A stretch of DNA of 8,073 nt from Brevundimonas sp. (GTDB lineage: Bacteria; Pseudomonadota; Alphaproteobacteria; Caulobacterales; Caulobacteraceae), in contig JADGMZ010000016.1 in assembly GCA_015234495.1 (NCBI GenBank), positions 1 through 8,073 of the forward strand, written 5' to 3'. Below the pieces are notes generated by a model. The model did not search any database. It worked only from the letters and a program-made list of their open reading frames with translations, and was not told where the DNA came from. The position numbers were made by a program, and so were the translations under genes. Each line of letters starts with the position of its first letter. Positions within the stretch are counted from its first letter, which is position 1. Below are positions 1-6,872 of this stretch, in pieces.

Positions 1-1436
1 GCCGCCGCCAGTTCGACGAACAGCCGTCCGACGTAGCCGGGCAGGAACAGCAGCGGCGCGAACACCGCCAGCAGTACGATGGTGGTGGCCACGACGGCGA
101 AGAACACCTGCCGCGCCCCGCGCTCGGCGGCCACCAGCGGCGGTTCGCCATGGTCGATGCGGCGCTGGATGTTCTCGGTCACCACGATGGCGTCGTCGAC
201 CACCAGGCCGATGGCGAGCACCAGGGCCAGCAGGGTCAGAAGGTTCAGCGAGAAACCCAGCGGCGCCAGGATGATGAAGGTCGAAAGCAGGCAGATCGGG
301 GCCACGATCGACGGAATGAAGGCGGCCCGGAGCGTGCCGAGGAAGATGAAGTTGACCAGCGCCACCAGCACCAGGGCGATGCCGATGGTGATCCACACCT
401 CGTCGATGGCGTGGGCCGTGAACACGGAATTGTCCGACCCGACGACCAGCTCCGTGCCCTCGGGCAGGCTGGGCTCGATCTGCTCCAGCAGTTCGCGCAC
501 GCCTTCCGAAATGGCCAGGTCGTTCGACTGGGCCTGACGGGTCACGGCCAGGCCGATCTGGTCCAGCCCGTTGCCGCGGAACAGACGACGCTCCTCTTCG
601 GGGGCCTCCACCACGCGGGCGATGTCGCCAAGACGGGTGACATAGGCCGTCTGCCCCTGCAGGGCGCCGCTGGCCGGCGCCGCCGATCCCCCCCGCGCGC
701 TGATCGGCAGCTGCCGGAAGTCCTCGGCCAGCGCATAGTTGCGGGCCACCCGCACCGTGTAGTTCTTCTCGCCGGAATCGAGCGCCCCGGCCGGCAGTTC
801 GACGTTCTGGCTGGTCAGGGCGGACTCGACGTCCGTCACAGTCAGCCCCCGCGCCGCCAGCGCCCCCGGGTCCAGCCAGATGCGCATCGAATAGCGCTGC
901 TCGCCATAGATCTGGACCTGCGCCACCCCGGGCACCGTCGCCAGCCGGTCCAGCAGGTAGCGGTCGGCGTAGTCGGTCAGCGCCAGGCGGTCCATCTCGC
1001 TGGAGCGCAGGAACAGGATGATGATCGGCTGGCTGTCGGTGTCGGCCTTGGCCACCTCTGGCGGGTCCGCCTGGTCCGGCAGGTTGCCGAGCACGCGCGA
1101 GATGCGGTCGCGGACGTCGTTGGCCGCGCTGTCGATGTCGCGGTCCAGCGAGAATTCGATGCGAACGCTGGAGCGCCCGTCGCGGCTCGTCGAGTTGATC
1201 CGCTCGACGCCCTGGATGCCGGCGATGCGCTGTTCGATCGGCTCGGTGATGCGGCTCTCGATCACCTCGGCCGAAGCGCCGGCGTAGGTGGTGTTGACCG
1301 ACACGATCGGCGGATCCACGTCCGGCAGTTCGCGCACCGGCAGGAAGAAGAAGGCCGCCGCCCCGATCACGCACAGGACGATCGCCGCCACCGCCGCGAA
1401 GACGGGGCGGCGGACGGAGATGTCGGAAAGCATCAT
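1..1436 (-). CDS. RND-family efflux permease, N-terminal part (cut by the window edge)
   Basis: Inner-membrane proton-driven export pump of the AcrB/MexB (HAE1-like) superfamily, which should form a tripartite pump with the adaptor encoded just upstream. The frame stays open from ATG 1436 to the left edge, giving 478 codons of a usual length slightly over 1,000. Visible in order: the N-terminus MMLSDISVRRPVFA and first membrane segment (about residues 10-32), the porter domain (to about 340), then membrane segments from about 345 on. The intramembrane motif GLVVDDAIVVTENI carries the adjacent Asp414-Asp415, matching the proton-relay pair Asp407/Asp408 of AcrB. A Gly/Ala/Ser-rich stretch (ARGGSAAPASGALQG) looks like a short insertion in the porter region. 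The start overlaps the adaptor stop as ATGA, which indicates translational coupling. A TolC-type channel gene, if present, would lie outside the window. Substrate cannot be told. The family call is very secure. Confidence 0.96.
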   Translation of the reverse strand, partial: MMLSDISVRRPVFAAVAAIVLCVIGAAAFFFLPVRELPDVDPPIVSVNTTYAGASAEVIESRITEPIEQRIAGIQGVERINSTSRDGRSSVRIEFSLDRDIDSAANDVRDRISRVLGNLPDQADPPEVAKADTDSQPIIILFLRSSEMDRLALTDYADRYLLDRLATVPGVAQVQIYGEQRYSMRIWLDPGALAARGLTVTDVESALTSQNVELPAGALDSGEKNYTVRVARNYALAEDFRQLPISARGGSAAPASGALQGQTAYVTRLGDIARVVEAPEEERRLFRGNGLDQIGLAVTRQAQSNDLAISEGVRELLEQIEPSLPEGTELVVGSDNSVFTAHAIDEVWITIGIALVLVALVNFIFLGTLRAAFIPSIVAPICLLSTFIILAPLGFSLNLLTLLALVLAIGLVVDDAIVVTENIQRRIDHGEPPLVAAERGARQVFFAVVATTIVLLAVFAPLLFLPGYVGRLFVELAA

Positions 1437-2548
1437 TTGGCGGCGCCCGCGGGCCGCGCCGCCGCCCCGGCGACGGTGACCGGCGAACCCGGCTGGATGC
1501 GGTTCAGCCCGGAGGCGACGACCCGGTCGCCGGCGTTGAGTCCGGACAGGATCTCGACGAAGCCGCTCTCGACCGAGCCGGTGTTGACCCCGATGCGCTG
1601 GGCGGTGAGGCCGCGTTCGCCCGGCGCGATGCGGAAGACGAAGGCGCTGTCGCCCTCGTACTGGACCGCCGCCTCGGGCACGGCCAGCCCTTGGCGCAGC
1701 CCCTGGCGCACCGCCACCCGCATCGACATGCCCGGCCGGATGCGGCCGCCGGGGTTGGGAATTTCGGCCCGCGCGGTGGCCGAGCGGGTCTGTTCGTTGA
1801 CGCGGGTGTCGATCAGGGCGATGCGCCCCGCGAAGGACTCGCCGGGCAGGGCGTCGGCCGTCGCCGTGATCGCCACGCCCGGGCGCAGCACCGACAGGTA
1901 CCGCTCCGGCAGCGGGAAATCGACGCGGACCACGCTGACGTCGTCGAGGGTGGTGATCACCGCCCCCGGATTGATCAGGGTTCCGGGCGTCACCGTGGTC
2001 AGGCCAAGCACGCCGGCGAACGGGGCCCGGATCAGACGATCGCCGCGTCGCGCCCGGGCGGCGGCGAGACCGGCCTGCGCCGCCTCAAGGGCGGTTTCGG
2101 CATTCTCGGCCGTCACCCGCGGGGCCACGCCGCGGTCGGCCAGTTCGCGGTAGCGGTCGTACTCGCGCTGGGCCTGCGACACCCGGGACTGGGCCTCGAT
2201 GATGTCGGCGTCCTCTTCCCGCGCCTGCAGTTCGACCAGCGGCGCGCCGGCGGCGACGCGCTGGCCGTCCGTGAACATCACGCGGGTGATCAGTTCGGTG
2301 GCGGAGGAGGTGATGTTGACCGACCGCCGGCCGCGGGCGACGCCCAGCACCCGAATCTCGTCGGAAAACTCGCGCGGGGCCACGACCGCCTGCGAGACGG
2401 CCTGGCCGCGTCCGGCGCCCGGGCCGCCCGGTCCGCCGGGACCGCCGCCGGTCTCCTCGCCGGTGAAGACAATGCGCAGGATCACCGCCACGACCATCAG
2501 GGCGAGCAGGACCGCTGCGGCGACGAGGAAGAAATGGCGTTTGATCAC
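1433..2548 (-). CDS. RND efflux periplasmic adaptor (HlyD/AcrA-type membrane-fusion protein)
   Basis: Periplasmic adaptor linking the RND permease to an outer-membrane channel. With the GTG start at 2548 it has 371 residues. An uncleaved N-terminal membrane anchor (about residues 6-28) has no lipobox cysteine, so it is probably anchored by the helix rather than by lipid. A collagen-like Gly/Pro linker (about 33-48) follows, then the first half of the lipoyl/barrel-sandwich domain, an alpha-helical hairpin (about 110-170), the hallmark RAPFAGVLG (174-182) that closes the lipoyl domain, a beta-barrel region with RIRPGMSMRV, and a membrane-proximal domain ending in an Ala/Pro-rich tail. The start was chosen because GGAG (2559-2562) lies 10 bases upstream and the product begins directly before the anchor. 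An in-frame TTG at 2605 would add 19 Arg/Pro-rich residues. The gene lies 121 bases downstream of the beta-barrel gene and has no clear promoter. Function is secure, the start is moderately secure. Confidence 0.93.
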   Translation of the reverse strand: MIKRHFFLVAAAVLLALMVVAVILRIVFTGEETGGGPGGPGGPGAGRGQAVSQAVVAPREFSDEIRVLGVARGRRSVNITSSATELITRVMFTDGQRVAAGAPLVELQAREEDADIIEAQSRVSQAQREYDRYRELADRGVAPRVTAENAETALEAAQAGLAAARARRGDRLIRAPFAGVLGLTTVTPGTLINPGAVITTLDDVSVVRVDFPLPERYLSVLRPGVAITATADALPGESFAGRIALIDTRVNEQTRSATARAEIPNPGGRIRPGMSMRVAVRQGLRQGLAVPEAAVQYEGDSAFVFRIAPGERGLTAQRIGVNTGSVESGFVEILSGLNAGDRVVASGLNRIQPGSPVTVAGAAARPAGAAK

Positions 2549-2669
2549 GCGGGGGAGGCTCCGGGTGGGGACGAGCCGACTTAGCGGCTCCCGCCGTCGA
2601 CGCAACTAGAGTCTGTGCAACGTGCGCCGTTTCGAACTCCGTCGCCGCCGCACGCGGATTCCGGTCGGC

Positions 2670-3446
2670 TCAGAAGCGGCGCCAGAGACCTATGACCGGT
2701 CCGCTCGCCGCCGGGGTCTCGCGTCCGGCCACGGTCTGCCGCCAGCCGGCCTGCAGGCTCCAGTCGCCGAGGTCCCGGACCACCGAGGTCTCCACCGACA
2801 GCCAGCGCGCCTCCCCGCCGTCGGTCTGGCCGCCGAAGGCCTGGGCCAGGACCATCCAGTCCTCGCCCAGATGGGCGCCGTAGGTCAGGTCCACACGGGT
2901 CTCGTCCGGCAGGCCCTGTCGCATCCGCCTCGCGGCCTGGACCTCGACGAAGGAGCGCGGCGGGAGCGGCCCCCAGCCGGTCTCCATCGAATGTCCGACC
3001 GAGGCCCGCACCTCCCAGTCCTGGTCCCCCTGCCCCGGCGCGGCATAGCCTGCGTTGCGCCCCTCCCCGCCGGTCGCATAGCCCGCGTAGAGGCTGACCG
3101 CCGTGGCGTCATTGCGCCAGGCCTGCCAGCTGACGCCCAGTTCGATCGGCCCGCGCCCCTCGAACTCGACGAAGGCGTCCTCTCCGGACTGCCAGTCGCC
3201 CTTGAACCGCACCGTCAGCCGGTCGGTGAGCCCGTACTCTGCGAACGCCCCCATCGTGGTGTCGCGGCGTTCGGCGGGCAGGTCGGCCAGAACGCCGTCC
3301 GGGTCATAACCGCGGTCCGCGGTCATATGCTCGAGCTTGAAGATGACCTGACCCTTGCCCTTGGGCTGGTTCCAGGCGCCGGCGGCGGCCGGCGCGGCGA
3401 GGGCCGCGGCCGCCAATCCGACCACCAGCCCCCCCAGGCGGGTCAC
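2670..3446 (-). CDS. Predicted outer-membrane beta-barrel protein with signal peptide (function unknown)
   Basis: Not recognised as a named family. The 258-residue product starts with a clear Sec signal peptide: a short TR n-region, an Ala/Leu/Gly hydrophobic core (residues 4-18) and an Ala-rich cleavage region ending near residue 24. The mature part has many short alternating polar/hydrophobic stretches (for example LTVRFKGDW, VSLYAGYA, SFVEVQAARR, WSLQAGWRQ) and ends in a terminal Phe (WRRF), the usual C-terminal signature for insertion by the Bam machinery. This suggests a small barrel of roughly 10-12 strands. The GTG start at 3446 overlaps the aldolase stop as GTGA, which argues for coupled expression. 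An ATG at 3497 is possible but would bury the signal peptide behind 17 extra residues. It is not TolC-like (too short, no coiled coils), so it is not the missing channel of the adjacent efflux pump. A C7 run lies in the signal-peptide codons. Confidence 0.72.
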   Translation of the reverse strand: MTRLGGLVVGLAAAALAAPAAAGAWNQPKGKGQVIFKLEHMTADRGYDPDGVLADLPAERRDTTMGAFAEYGLTDRLTVRFKGDWQSGEDAFVEFEGRGPIELGVSWQAWRNDATAVSLYAGYATGGEGRNAGYAAPGQGDQDWEVRASVGHSMETGWGPLPPRSFVEVQAARRMRQGLPDETRVDLTYGAHLGEDWMVLAQAFGGQTDGGEARWLSVETSVVRDLGDWSLQAGWRQTVAGRETPAASGPVIGLWRRF

Positions 3447-4207
3447 ACGTCGTAGCCCGGTGACCGTCGATCCAGCATTCGCAGAGCCCCCGGCCATGCG
3501 AGGGCCGAGACGAAGCCGATGCCCTTGCCCTGTTCCCGCGTCTCGGCCTGGGCCACGTCCGGCGCCATCAGCACGTGTTCGCGGCCTCCCGACAGCGCCG
3601 CCACCTGCTGGGCGCAGGCCCGTTCGAGGAAGAAGATGCCGATCCACGCCTGGGCGGCCGTCTGACCCACGGCAAGCGTACCGTGATTGCGCAACAGCAT
3701 CAGCGGCTTGTCGCCGAGGTCCGCGACCAGCCGTTCCCGTTCGTCGTGGTTCAGCGCCAGCCCCTCATAGCCGTGGTAGGCCACCTGGTGCTGAAGCAGG
3801 CAGGCGTTCTGGCCCAGCGGCAACAGGCCCTCCTTCTGCGCCGCGACGCCCACGCCGGCCACCGTGTGCAGGTGGATGACGAAATGGGCGTCCTCGCGGG
3901 CGCCATGGACCGCCGAATGGATGGTGAAGCCGGCCGGATTGATGAAGCTGGACGTCTCCTGGACGATGTTCCCCTCCAGATCGACCTTGACCAGGCACGA
4001 GGCCGTCATCTCCTCGAAATAGAAGCCGTAGGGGTTGATCAGGAAATGCTTCTCCGGCCCCGGCACGCGTGCCGAAATGTGCGTGAAGATCATGTCGTCC
4101 CAGCCGTGCAGCGCCACCAGACGGTAGAGGGCGGCGAGCTCGACACGCGCCGTCCACTCGGCCTCCGAGACCCGCGATTTCAGCGAGGCGGTCGCTCCAT
4201 CGGCCAT
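3443..4207 (-). CDS. Class II aldolase/adducin-family protein
   Basis: A 254-residue cytosolic protein with the class II aldolase/adducin fold (relatives: fuculose-phosphate aldolase, ribulose-5-phosphate 4-epimerase, adducin head). Seen directly: the metal-binding pair HLH (His112, His114) in the segment VIHLHTVAG, and the third histidine (His175) in LLRNHGTLAVG. The segment SSFINPAGFTIH aligns with the substrate-loop/Glu region of FucA. The position of the FucA acidic residue Glu73, four residues before a conserved His (here His97), is Gly93, as is common in the adducin-like subgroup. A lyase reaction like that of FucA therefore cannot be assumed. ATG 4207 is preceded by AAGGGA (4214-4219) with 6-base spacing, a good ribosome-binding site. 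It is the first gene of the leftward pair, overlapping the beta-barrel gene by 4 bases, and is divergent from the DUF2336 gene. Family call secure, substrate unknown. Confidence 0.93.
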   Translation of the reverse strand: MADGATASLKSRVSEAEWTARVELAALYRLVALHGWDDMIFTHISARVPGPEKHFLINPYGFYFEEMTASCLVKVDLEGNIVQETSSFINPAGFTIHSAVHGAREDAHFVIHLHTVAGVGVAAQKEGLLPLGQNACLLQHQVAYHGYEGLALNHDERERLVADLGDKPLMLLRNHGTLAVGQTAAQAWIGIFFLERACAQQVAALSGGREHVLMAPDVAQAETREQGKGIGFVSALAWPGALRMLDRRSPGYDV

Positions 4208-4213
4208 GATCAG

Positions 4214-4219
4214 TCCCTT
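4214..4219 (-). promoter_or_regulatory. Ribosome-binding site of the class II aldolase gene
   Basis: Reads AAGGGA on the minus strand, 6 bases before ATG 4207. It fixes the aldolase start at that ATG. Confidence 0.7.
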
Positions 4220-4262
4220 CAGGTTGCGTACGCCGGCACACGCTCGCGCCGGCGGCGGCCGG

Positions 4263-4268
4263 CGTCAA
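4263..4268 (-). promoter_or_regulatory. Possible -35 element of the aldolase operon promoter
   Basis: Reads TTGACG on the minus strand, a good match to the -35 consensus of housekeeping promoters in alphaproteobacteria. It sits about 55 bases upstream of the aldolase ATG. At 17-base spacing the -10 would be GAGCGT (4245-4240), a poor match, so the promoter call is weak. Confidence 0.25.
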
Positions 4269-4281
4269 GATTCAGCTTCCG

Positions 4282-4297
4282 TTAACCCTGCCTTAGC
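4282..4297 (+). promoter_or_regulatory. CtrA-like binding box (TTAA-N7-TTAG-C) in the divergent intergenic region
   Basis: The sequence TTAACCCTGCCTTAGC matches the Caulobacter CtrA consensus TTAA-N7-TTAAC with one mismatch (TTAGC for TTAAC). It is one of very few AT-containing stretches in this GC-rich window. It lies between the aldolase gene and DUF2336 gene A, 11 bases upstream of a -10-like TACGCT (4308-4313), so it would cover the -35 region of the plus-strand promoter, the usual position for activation by CtrA. A chance match is possible. The idea rests on the organism being an alphaproteobacterium with CtrA. Confidence 0.42.
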
Positions 4298-4307
4298 CCC
4301 CCGCCGC

Positions 4308-4313
4308 TACGCT
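4308..4313 (+). promoter_or_regulatory. Possible -10 element upstream of DUF2336 gene A
   Basis: TACGCT within GCTACGCT resembles the GCTA-type -10 of Caulobacter housekeeping promoters. Transcription would then start near 4320. That leaves about 30 bases of leader, which contains the GGAG at 4342 and leads to the TTG start at 4352. No good -35 is seen; the CtrA-like box takes its place. Confidence 0.3.
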
Positions 4314-4341
4314 TCAGGGTGAGCCGAATCGTCGGCGCGCC

Positions 4342-4345
4342 GGAG
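4342..4345 (+). promoter_or_regulatory. Ribosome-binding site deciding the TTG start of DUF2336 gene A
   Basis: GGAG with a 6-base spacer before TTG 4352. The alternative GTG at 4319 has only CAGG directly touching it and would lie at the predicted transcription start. Confidence 0.45.
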
Positions 4346-4351
4346 ACGCCC

Positions 4352-5458
4352 TTGACCGTCGCTCAGTTCCGCTCCCCGTCCCTCGCCTCGCCGCCGGCCT
4401 ATTCGGACCTTCTGGCCCTGGCGCTCAATCCAAGCGCCGATGCGCGCGAGCGGTTGCTGCTGGGGGTCGTCGCCCTGTGCGACGCGCGCCCGCCGACCGG
4501 CGAACTGTCGCCGGTGCTCAGCGAAATCTTCCTGACCCTGGCCCGACAGGCGGAGCGCGACGTGCGCAAGGTGCTGTCGCAACGGCTCGCCCATGCGGAC
4601 TGGGCCCCGCCCGCCCTGATCAACGTTCTGGCGCTGGACGAGATCGAGGTCGCCCGGCCCGTCCTCGCCGCCAGTCCGCTGTTGAAGGACGAAGACCTGC
4701 TGCGCGTCATGGTCGAGGCGACGCTCGAGCATCAGATCGAGATCGCGCGCAGACCCAACCTCGGCGGACGCGTCGCCGACGCCATCATCGACCGGGGCGA
4801 ACCGGCGACCCTGACCGCCCTCGCCTTCAACCGCACGGCCGAGATCAGCCTCGACGGGCTTCGCCGCATGGTCGAACAGTCACGCCGGATCGCCGCCCTG
4901 CGCGGACCGCTGACCCGCCATCCGCGGCTGACCGAACAACTGGCCGAACAACTGTACCTGTGGGTGGGCGCGGCCCTGAGACAGTCCATCTGCGCCCGCT
5001 TCCAGGTCGACGAGTCCCGCCTCACGCCGGCGATCGAGCGCTCCGTCTACGACGCCCGGACAGGCGCCATGACGGCCGCCCCCGCCGATGACCCGGACCG
5101 CGACGAGATGGAGCGGCGTCTGGTCGCCAAGCTGCAGAGCGCCGGTCAGCTGCGCGCCGGCTACCTGATCCGGTCCATCCGCGAGCGTCGGCTCGGCCTG
5201 TTCGCCCACGCCCTGGCCACCCTTGGCGGCTTTTCGGTCGGCCAGGTCCGCAAGGCGCTCTCCGCCCGCAGCCCCGAGGCCCTGTTCTACGCCTGCGCCG
5301 CGGCCGGCGTTGACCGCGCCGTCTATCCCGCCCTCCTGGCCGAGATTCGCCTCCTCAACGACGGATTCCCGGGCGACGAGGGCGCGACGGTCTGGACGCG
5401 GGGCGCGATCTCGCCGGCCTCGGCGGCCCGGACCTTCCGCGCCCTGGTCAAGGGCTGA
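4352..5458 (+). CDS. DUF2336 domain protein A
   Basis: A 368-residue, mostly helical cytosolic protein with no signal peptide or membrane segment. It is recognised as DUF2336 family (uncharacterised, mainly alphaproteobacterial) from its length, helical-repeat (HEAT-like) look, and the block at about residues 95-166: VA-P-(4)-SP-(4)-DEDL, then Q, A-RP, G, VA, and LA-N--A. A second conserved helical block near 270-340 contains [19 protein letters not shown]. The same pattern occurs in the second DUF2336 protein of this window, encoded at 8015-6873. The central part has an acidic linker ([11 protein letters not shown]). The TTG start is preferred for its GGAG; GTG 4319 would add 11 residues. 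It is the first gene of the plus-strand run with NAD kinase 46 bases downstream, and it has a CtrA-like box upstream. Biochemical function is unknown. The repeats suggest a protein-protein interaction scaffold (inference). Confidence 0.87.
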   Translation: MTVAQFRSPSLASPPAYSDLLALALNPSADARERLLLGVVALCDARPPTGELSPVLSEIFLTLARQAERDVRKVLSQRLAHADWAPPALINVLALDEIEVARPVLAASPLLKDEDLLRVMVEATLEHQIEIARRPNLGGRVADAIIDRGEPATLTALAFNRTAEISLDGLRRMVEQSRRIAALRGPLTRHPRLTEQLAEQLYLWVGAALRQSICARFQVDESRLTPAIERSVYDARTGAMTAAPADDPDRDEMERRLVAKLQSAGQLRAGYLIRSIRERRLGLFAHALATLGGFSVGQVRKALSARSPEALFYACAAAGVDRAVYPALLAEIRLLNDGFPGDEGATVWTRGAISPASAARTFRALVKG

Positions 5459-5469
5459 GCACAGGCCGT

Positions 5470-5498
5470 TTGACTTCCCCCGCAGCCTCCGCTTGCGT
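5470..5498 (+). promoter_or_regulatory. Possible internal promoter for NAD kinase
   Basis: TTGACT (5470-5475) is followed after 17 bases by TTGCGT (5493-5498). The -35 is good, the -10 is poor. If real, transcription would start near 5505, exactly at the GTG of the NAD kinase gene, giving a leaderless message. The gene otherwise has only a weak AGG as ribosome-binding site. Confidence 0.25.
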
Positions 5499-5504
5499 AG
5501 GTGC

Positions 5505-6278
5505 GTGACCCAGCCGGACCTTCGCATCGCCTTCGTGGCCTCGGACCGCCCCGAAGCGGCGGCCGCCCGCGACCGGCTGGCCGACATCTACGGGTCGGCC
5601 GATCCGGCGGCGGCCGATGTCATCGTGGCGCTGGGCGGCGACGGATTCATGCTCGAGACCCTGCACGCCAACCTGCAGCGGCGCACGCCGGTATTCGGGA
5701 TGAACCGCGGCTCGGTCGGCTTCCTCATGAACGACTACAATGAGGAGGGCCTGCAGGACCGGCTCGCCACGGCCGGACGGGCGGTCATCCACCCGCTCCA
5801 GATGGACGCCTCGACCGACGGCGGCGAAGTCCAGACCGGACTGGCGATCAACGAGGTCTCCCTGCTGCGCCAGACCCGCCAGAGCGCCAAGCTGCGCATC
5901 ACCGTCGACGATCGCGTGCGGCTGGAGGAGCTGGCCTGCGACGGCTGCATGGTCGCCACCGCCGCCGGCTCGACGGCCTACAATCTGTCGGCGCATGGCC
6001 CGATCATCCCCCTGAACGCCCAGGTTCTGGCGTTGACGCCGATCAGCGCGTTTCGGCCGCGGCGCTGGCGCGGCGCCCTGCTTCCACACACCGCCAGGGT
6101 CTGTTTCGAGGTGCTGGAGCCGGACAAACGGCCGGTCAGCGCCACCGCCGACAGCTTCGAGGTGCGGCGCGTGACGCGGGTCGAGGTGCGGGAACGCCGC
6201 GACATCGCCCTGACCATGCTGTTCGACGCCGGCCGTTCGTTCGAGGAGCGCGTTCTCGCCGAACAATTCGCCTCCTGA
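5505..6278 (+). CDS. nadK: NAD kinase (ATP-dependent NAD+ 2'-phosphorylation to NADP+)
   Basis: Cytosolic enzyme that makes NADP+ from NAD+ and ATP, the only de novo source of NADP. The 257-residue length fits the alphaproteobacterial form. All signature motifs are visible in order: GGDG at 44-47 with the catalytic-base Asp46, NRGSVGFL at 67-74, the NE pair at 116-117 for substrate ribose contact, and [20 protein letters not shown] (146-165), the NAD kinase signature in the TAAGSTAY variant typical of alphaproteobacteria. The GTG start at 5505 is chosen because the product then begins right before the first beta strand (DLRIAFVAS) and lies 46 bases after DUF2336 gene A. The upstream ribosome-binding site is weak. 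The Hpt gene follows after 63 bases on the same strand. The enzyme looks intact, with no missing residue. Confidence 0.96.
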   Translation: MTQPDLRIAFVASDRPEAAAARDRLADIYGSADPAAADVIVALGGDGFMLETLHANLQRRTPVFGMNRGSVGFLMNDYNEEGLQDRLATAGRAVIHPLQMDASTDGGEVQTGLAINEVSLLRQTRQSAKLRITVDDRVRLEELACDGCMVATAAGSTAYNLSAHGPIIPLNAQVLALTPISAFRPRRWRGALLPHTARVCFEVLEPDKRPVSATADSFEVRRVTRVEVRERRDIALTMLFDAGRSFEERVLAEQFAS

Positions 6279-6330
6279 ACGTGCACCGGTTCTTAAACCT
6301 GTCCTGTCAGCGTGGGCGAGGTTCGTCTTC

Positions 6331-6335
6331 AGGAG
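6331..6335 (+). promoter_or_regulatory. Ribosome-binding site deciding the GTG start of the Hpt gene
   Basis: AGGAG, 6 bases before GTG 6342. An in-frame GTG at 6312 would add 10 residues but has no comparable site, so 6342 is preferred. Confidence 0.7.
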
Positions 6336-6341
6336 CTCGCC

Positions 6342-6818
6342 GTGAGCAATTCCGCCCAGGTCATCCGTCCGCCCAACACCCTGCGCCTCAAGGTCGGCGG
6401 CGCGTTCGGCGGCATCGACGCCAGCGCCATCGCCAAGGCGGAGGAGGCGCTGAAGGCGATGTCCTCGCAATTCGGCCAGTGGCTGCAGGATGAGATCGCC
6501 AAGCTGGACAAGGCCCAGGCGGACATTCGCACCGAGGGCTACAACGCCCAGACCGCCGAAGCCGTGTATTTCGGGGCCCACGACCTGAAGGGCCTCGGCG
6601 CCACCTACCAGTATCCGCTGGTGACCCGGCTGGCCGGTTCGCTGTGCAAGATGATGGACGATCCCGCCAAGCGGATGAAGGCCCCGCGGATGCTGATCGA
6701 CGCCCATATCGACGCCATCAAGGCCGTCGTTCGGGACCAGATCCAGACCGATGACCACCCGACCGGCCGGGCCCTGGCCGAGTCCCTCGAGGCCGGGGTC
6801 GCCGACCACCTGGGCTGA
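6342..6818 (+). CDS. Stand-alone histidine phosphotransfer (Hpt) domain protein
   Basis: A 158-residue soluble, helical protein with a single Hpt domain. The phospho-acceptor motif is clear: AHDLKGLGATYQYPLVTRLA (79-98) with His80 as the expected phosphorylated residue, the HxLKG core, and a following helix with Leu/Ala spacing typical of Hpt four-helix bundles. There is no kinase, ATPase or receiver domain, so it would shuttle phosphate between a hybrid kinase and a response regulator encoded elsewhere, as in Caulobacter-type phosphorelays. The N-terminal ~45 residues (Pro-rich IRPPNTLRLKV, then an Ala/Lys helix) are less typical. A short C-terminal helix follows the bundle. The start is GTG 6342, with a strong AGGAG. 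It is the last gene of the plus-strand run, followed within 25 bases by a strong terminator. Partners are unknown; the Hpt call is secure. Confidence 0.88.
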   Translation: MSNSAQVIRPPNTLRLKVGGAFGGIDASAIAKAEEALKAMSSQFGQWLQDEIAKLDKAQADIRTEGYNAQTAEAVYFGAHDLKGLGATYQYPLVTRLAGSLCKMMDDPAKRMKAPRMLIDAHIDAIKAVVRDQIQTDDHPTGRALAESLEAGVADHLG

Positions 6819-6840
6819 TCCGTCGCCAAACCGCCTGAAG

Positions 6841-6864
6841 CGCCCGCCCTCCGGCGGGCGTTTT
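6841..6864 (+). terminator. Intrinsic (rho-independent) terminator after the Hpt gene
   Basis: A perfect 8-bp G/C stem, CGCCCGCC and GGCGGGCG, around a CTCC loop (6849-6852), followed by TTTTCTATT. The stem can be extended by AAG upstream pairing into the T-run. It begins 22 bases after the Hpt stop and ends 9 bases before the stop of the convergent DUF2336 gene B. On the minus strand the same hairpin is followed by only a weak T-tract (CTTC), so it may serve both genes but works best for the plus strand. Confidence 0.88.
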
Positions 6865-6872
6865 CTATTGGC

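Noticed and set aside
150..2153. A 667-codon open frame on the plus strand
   Set aside because: It is antisense to the RND permease and adaptor genes, which are unmistakable on the minus strand. Its product is a low-complexity Arg/Gly/Gln/His/Asp mix, typical of the shadow frame of high-GC genes.
1691..2584. A 297-codon open frame on the plus strand opposite the adaptor gene
   Set aside because: The His/Gly/Arg-rich product has no domain, and the opposite strand encodes the adaptor.
2549..2669. Promoter or terminator between the barrel gene and the adaptor gene
   Set aside because: No hairpin with a T-run and no convincing -35/-10 pair was found on the minus strand. The sequence has a few GCCG/CGGC repeats, as expected at this GC content.
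3447..3647. N-terminal extension of the barrel protein gene back to position 3647
   Set aside because: The added 67 residues are Arg/Gly-rich shadow of the aldolase 3' end and would hide the signal peptide that begins at GTG 3446.
6293..6296. Second CtrA-like site upstream of the Hpt gene (CTTAAACC)
   Set aside because: There is only one TTAA half-site. Seven bases on, the sequence is CTGT, so no paired box exists.
5448..6809. A 453-codon open frame on the minus strand
   Set aside because: It is antisense to nadK and the Hpt gene, both of which show clear motifs. The composition is that of a GC-rich shadow frame, with no recognisable domain.
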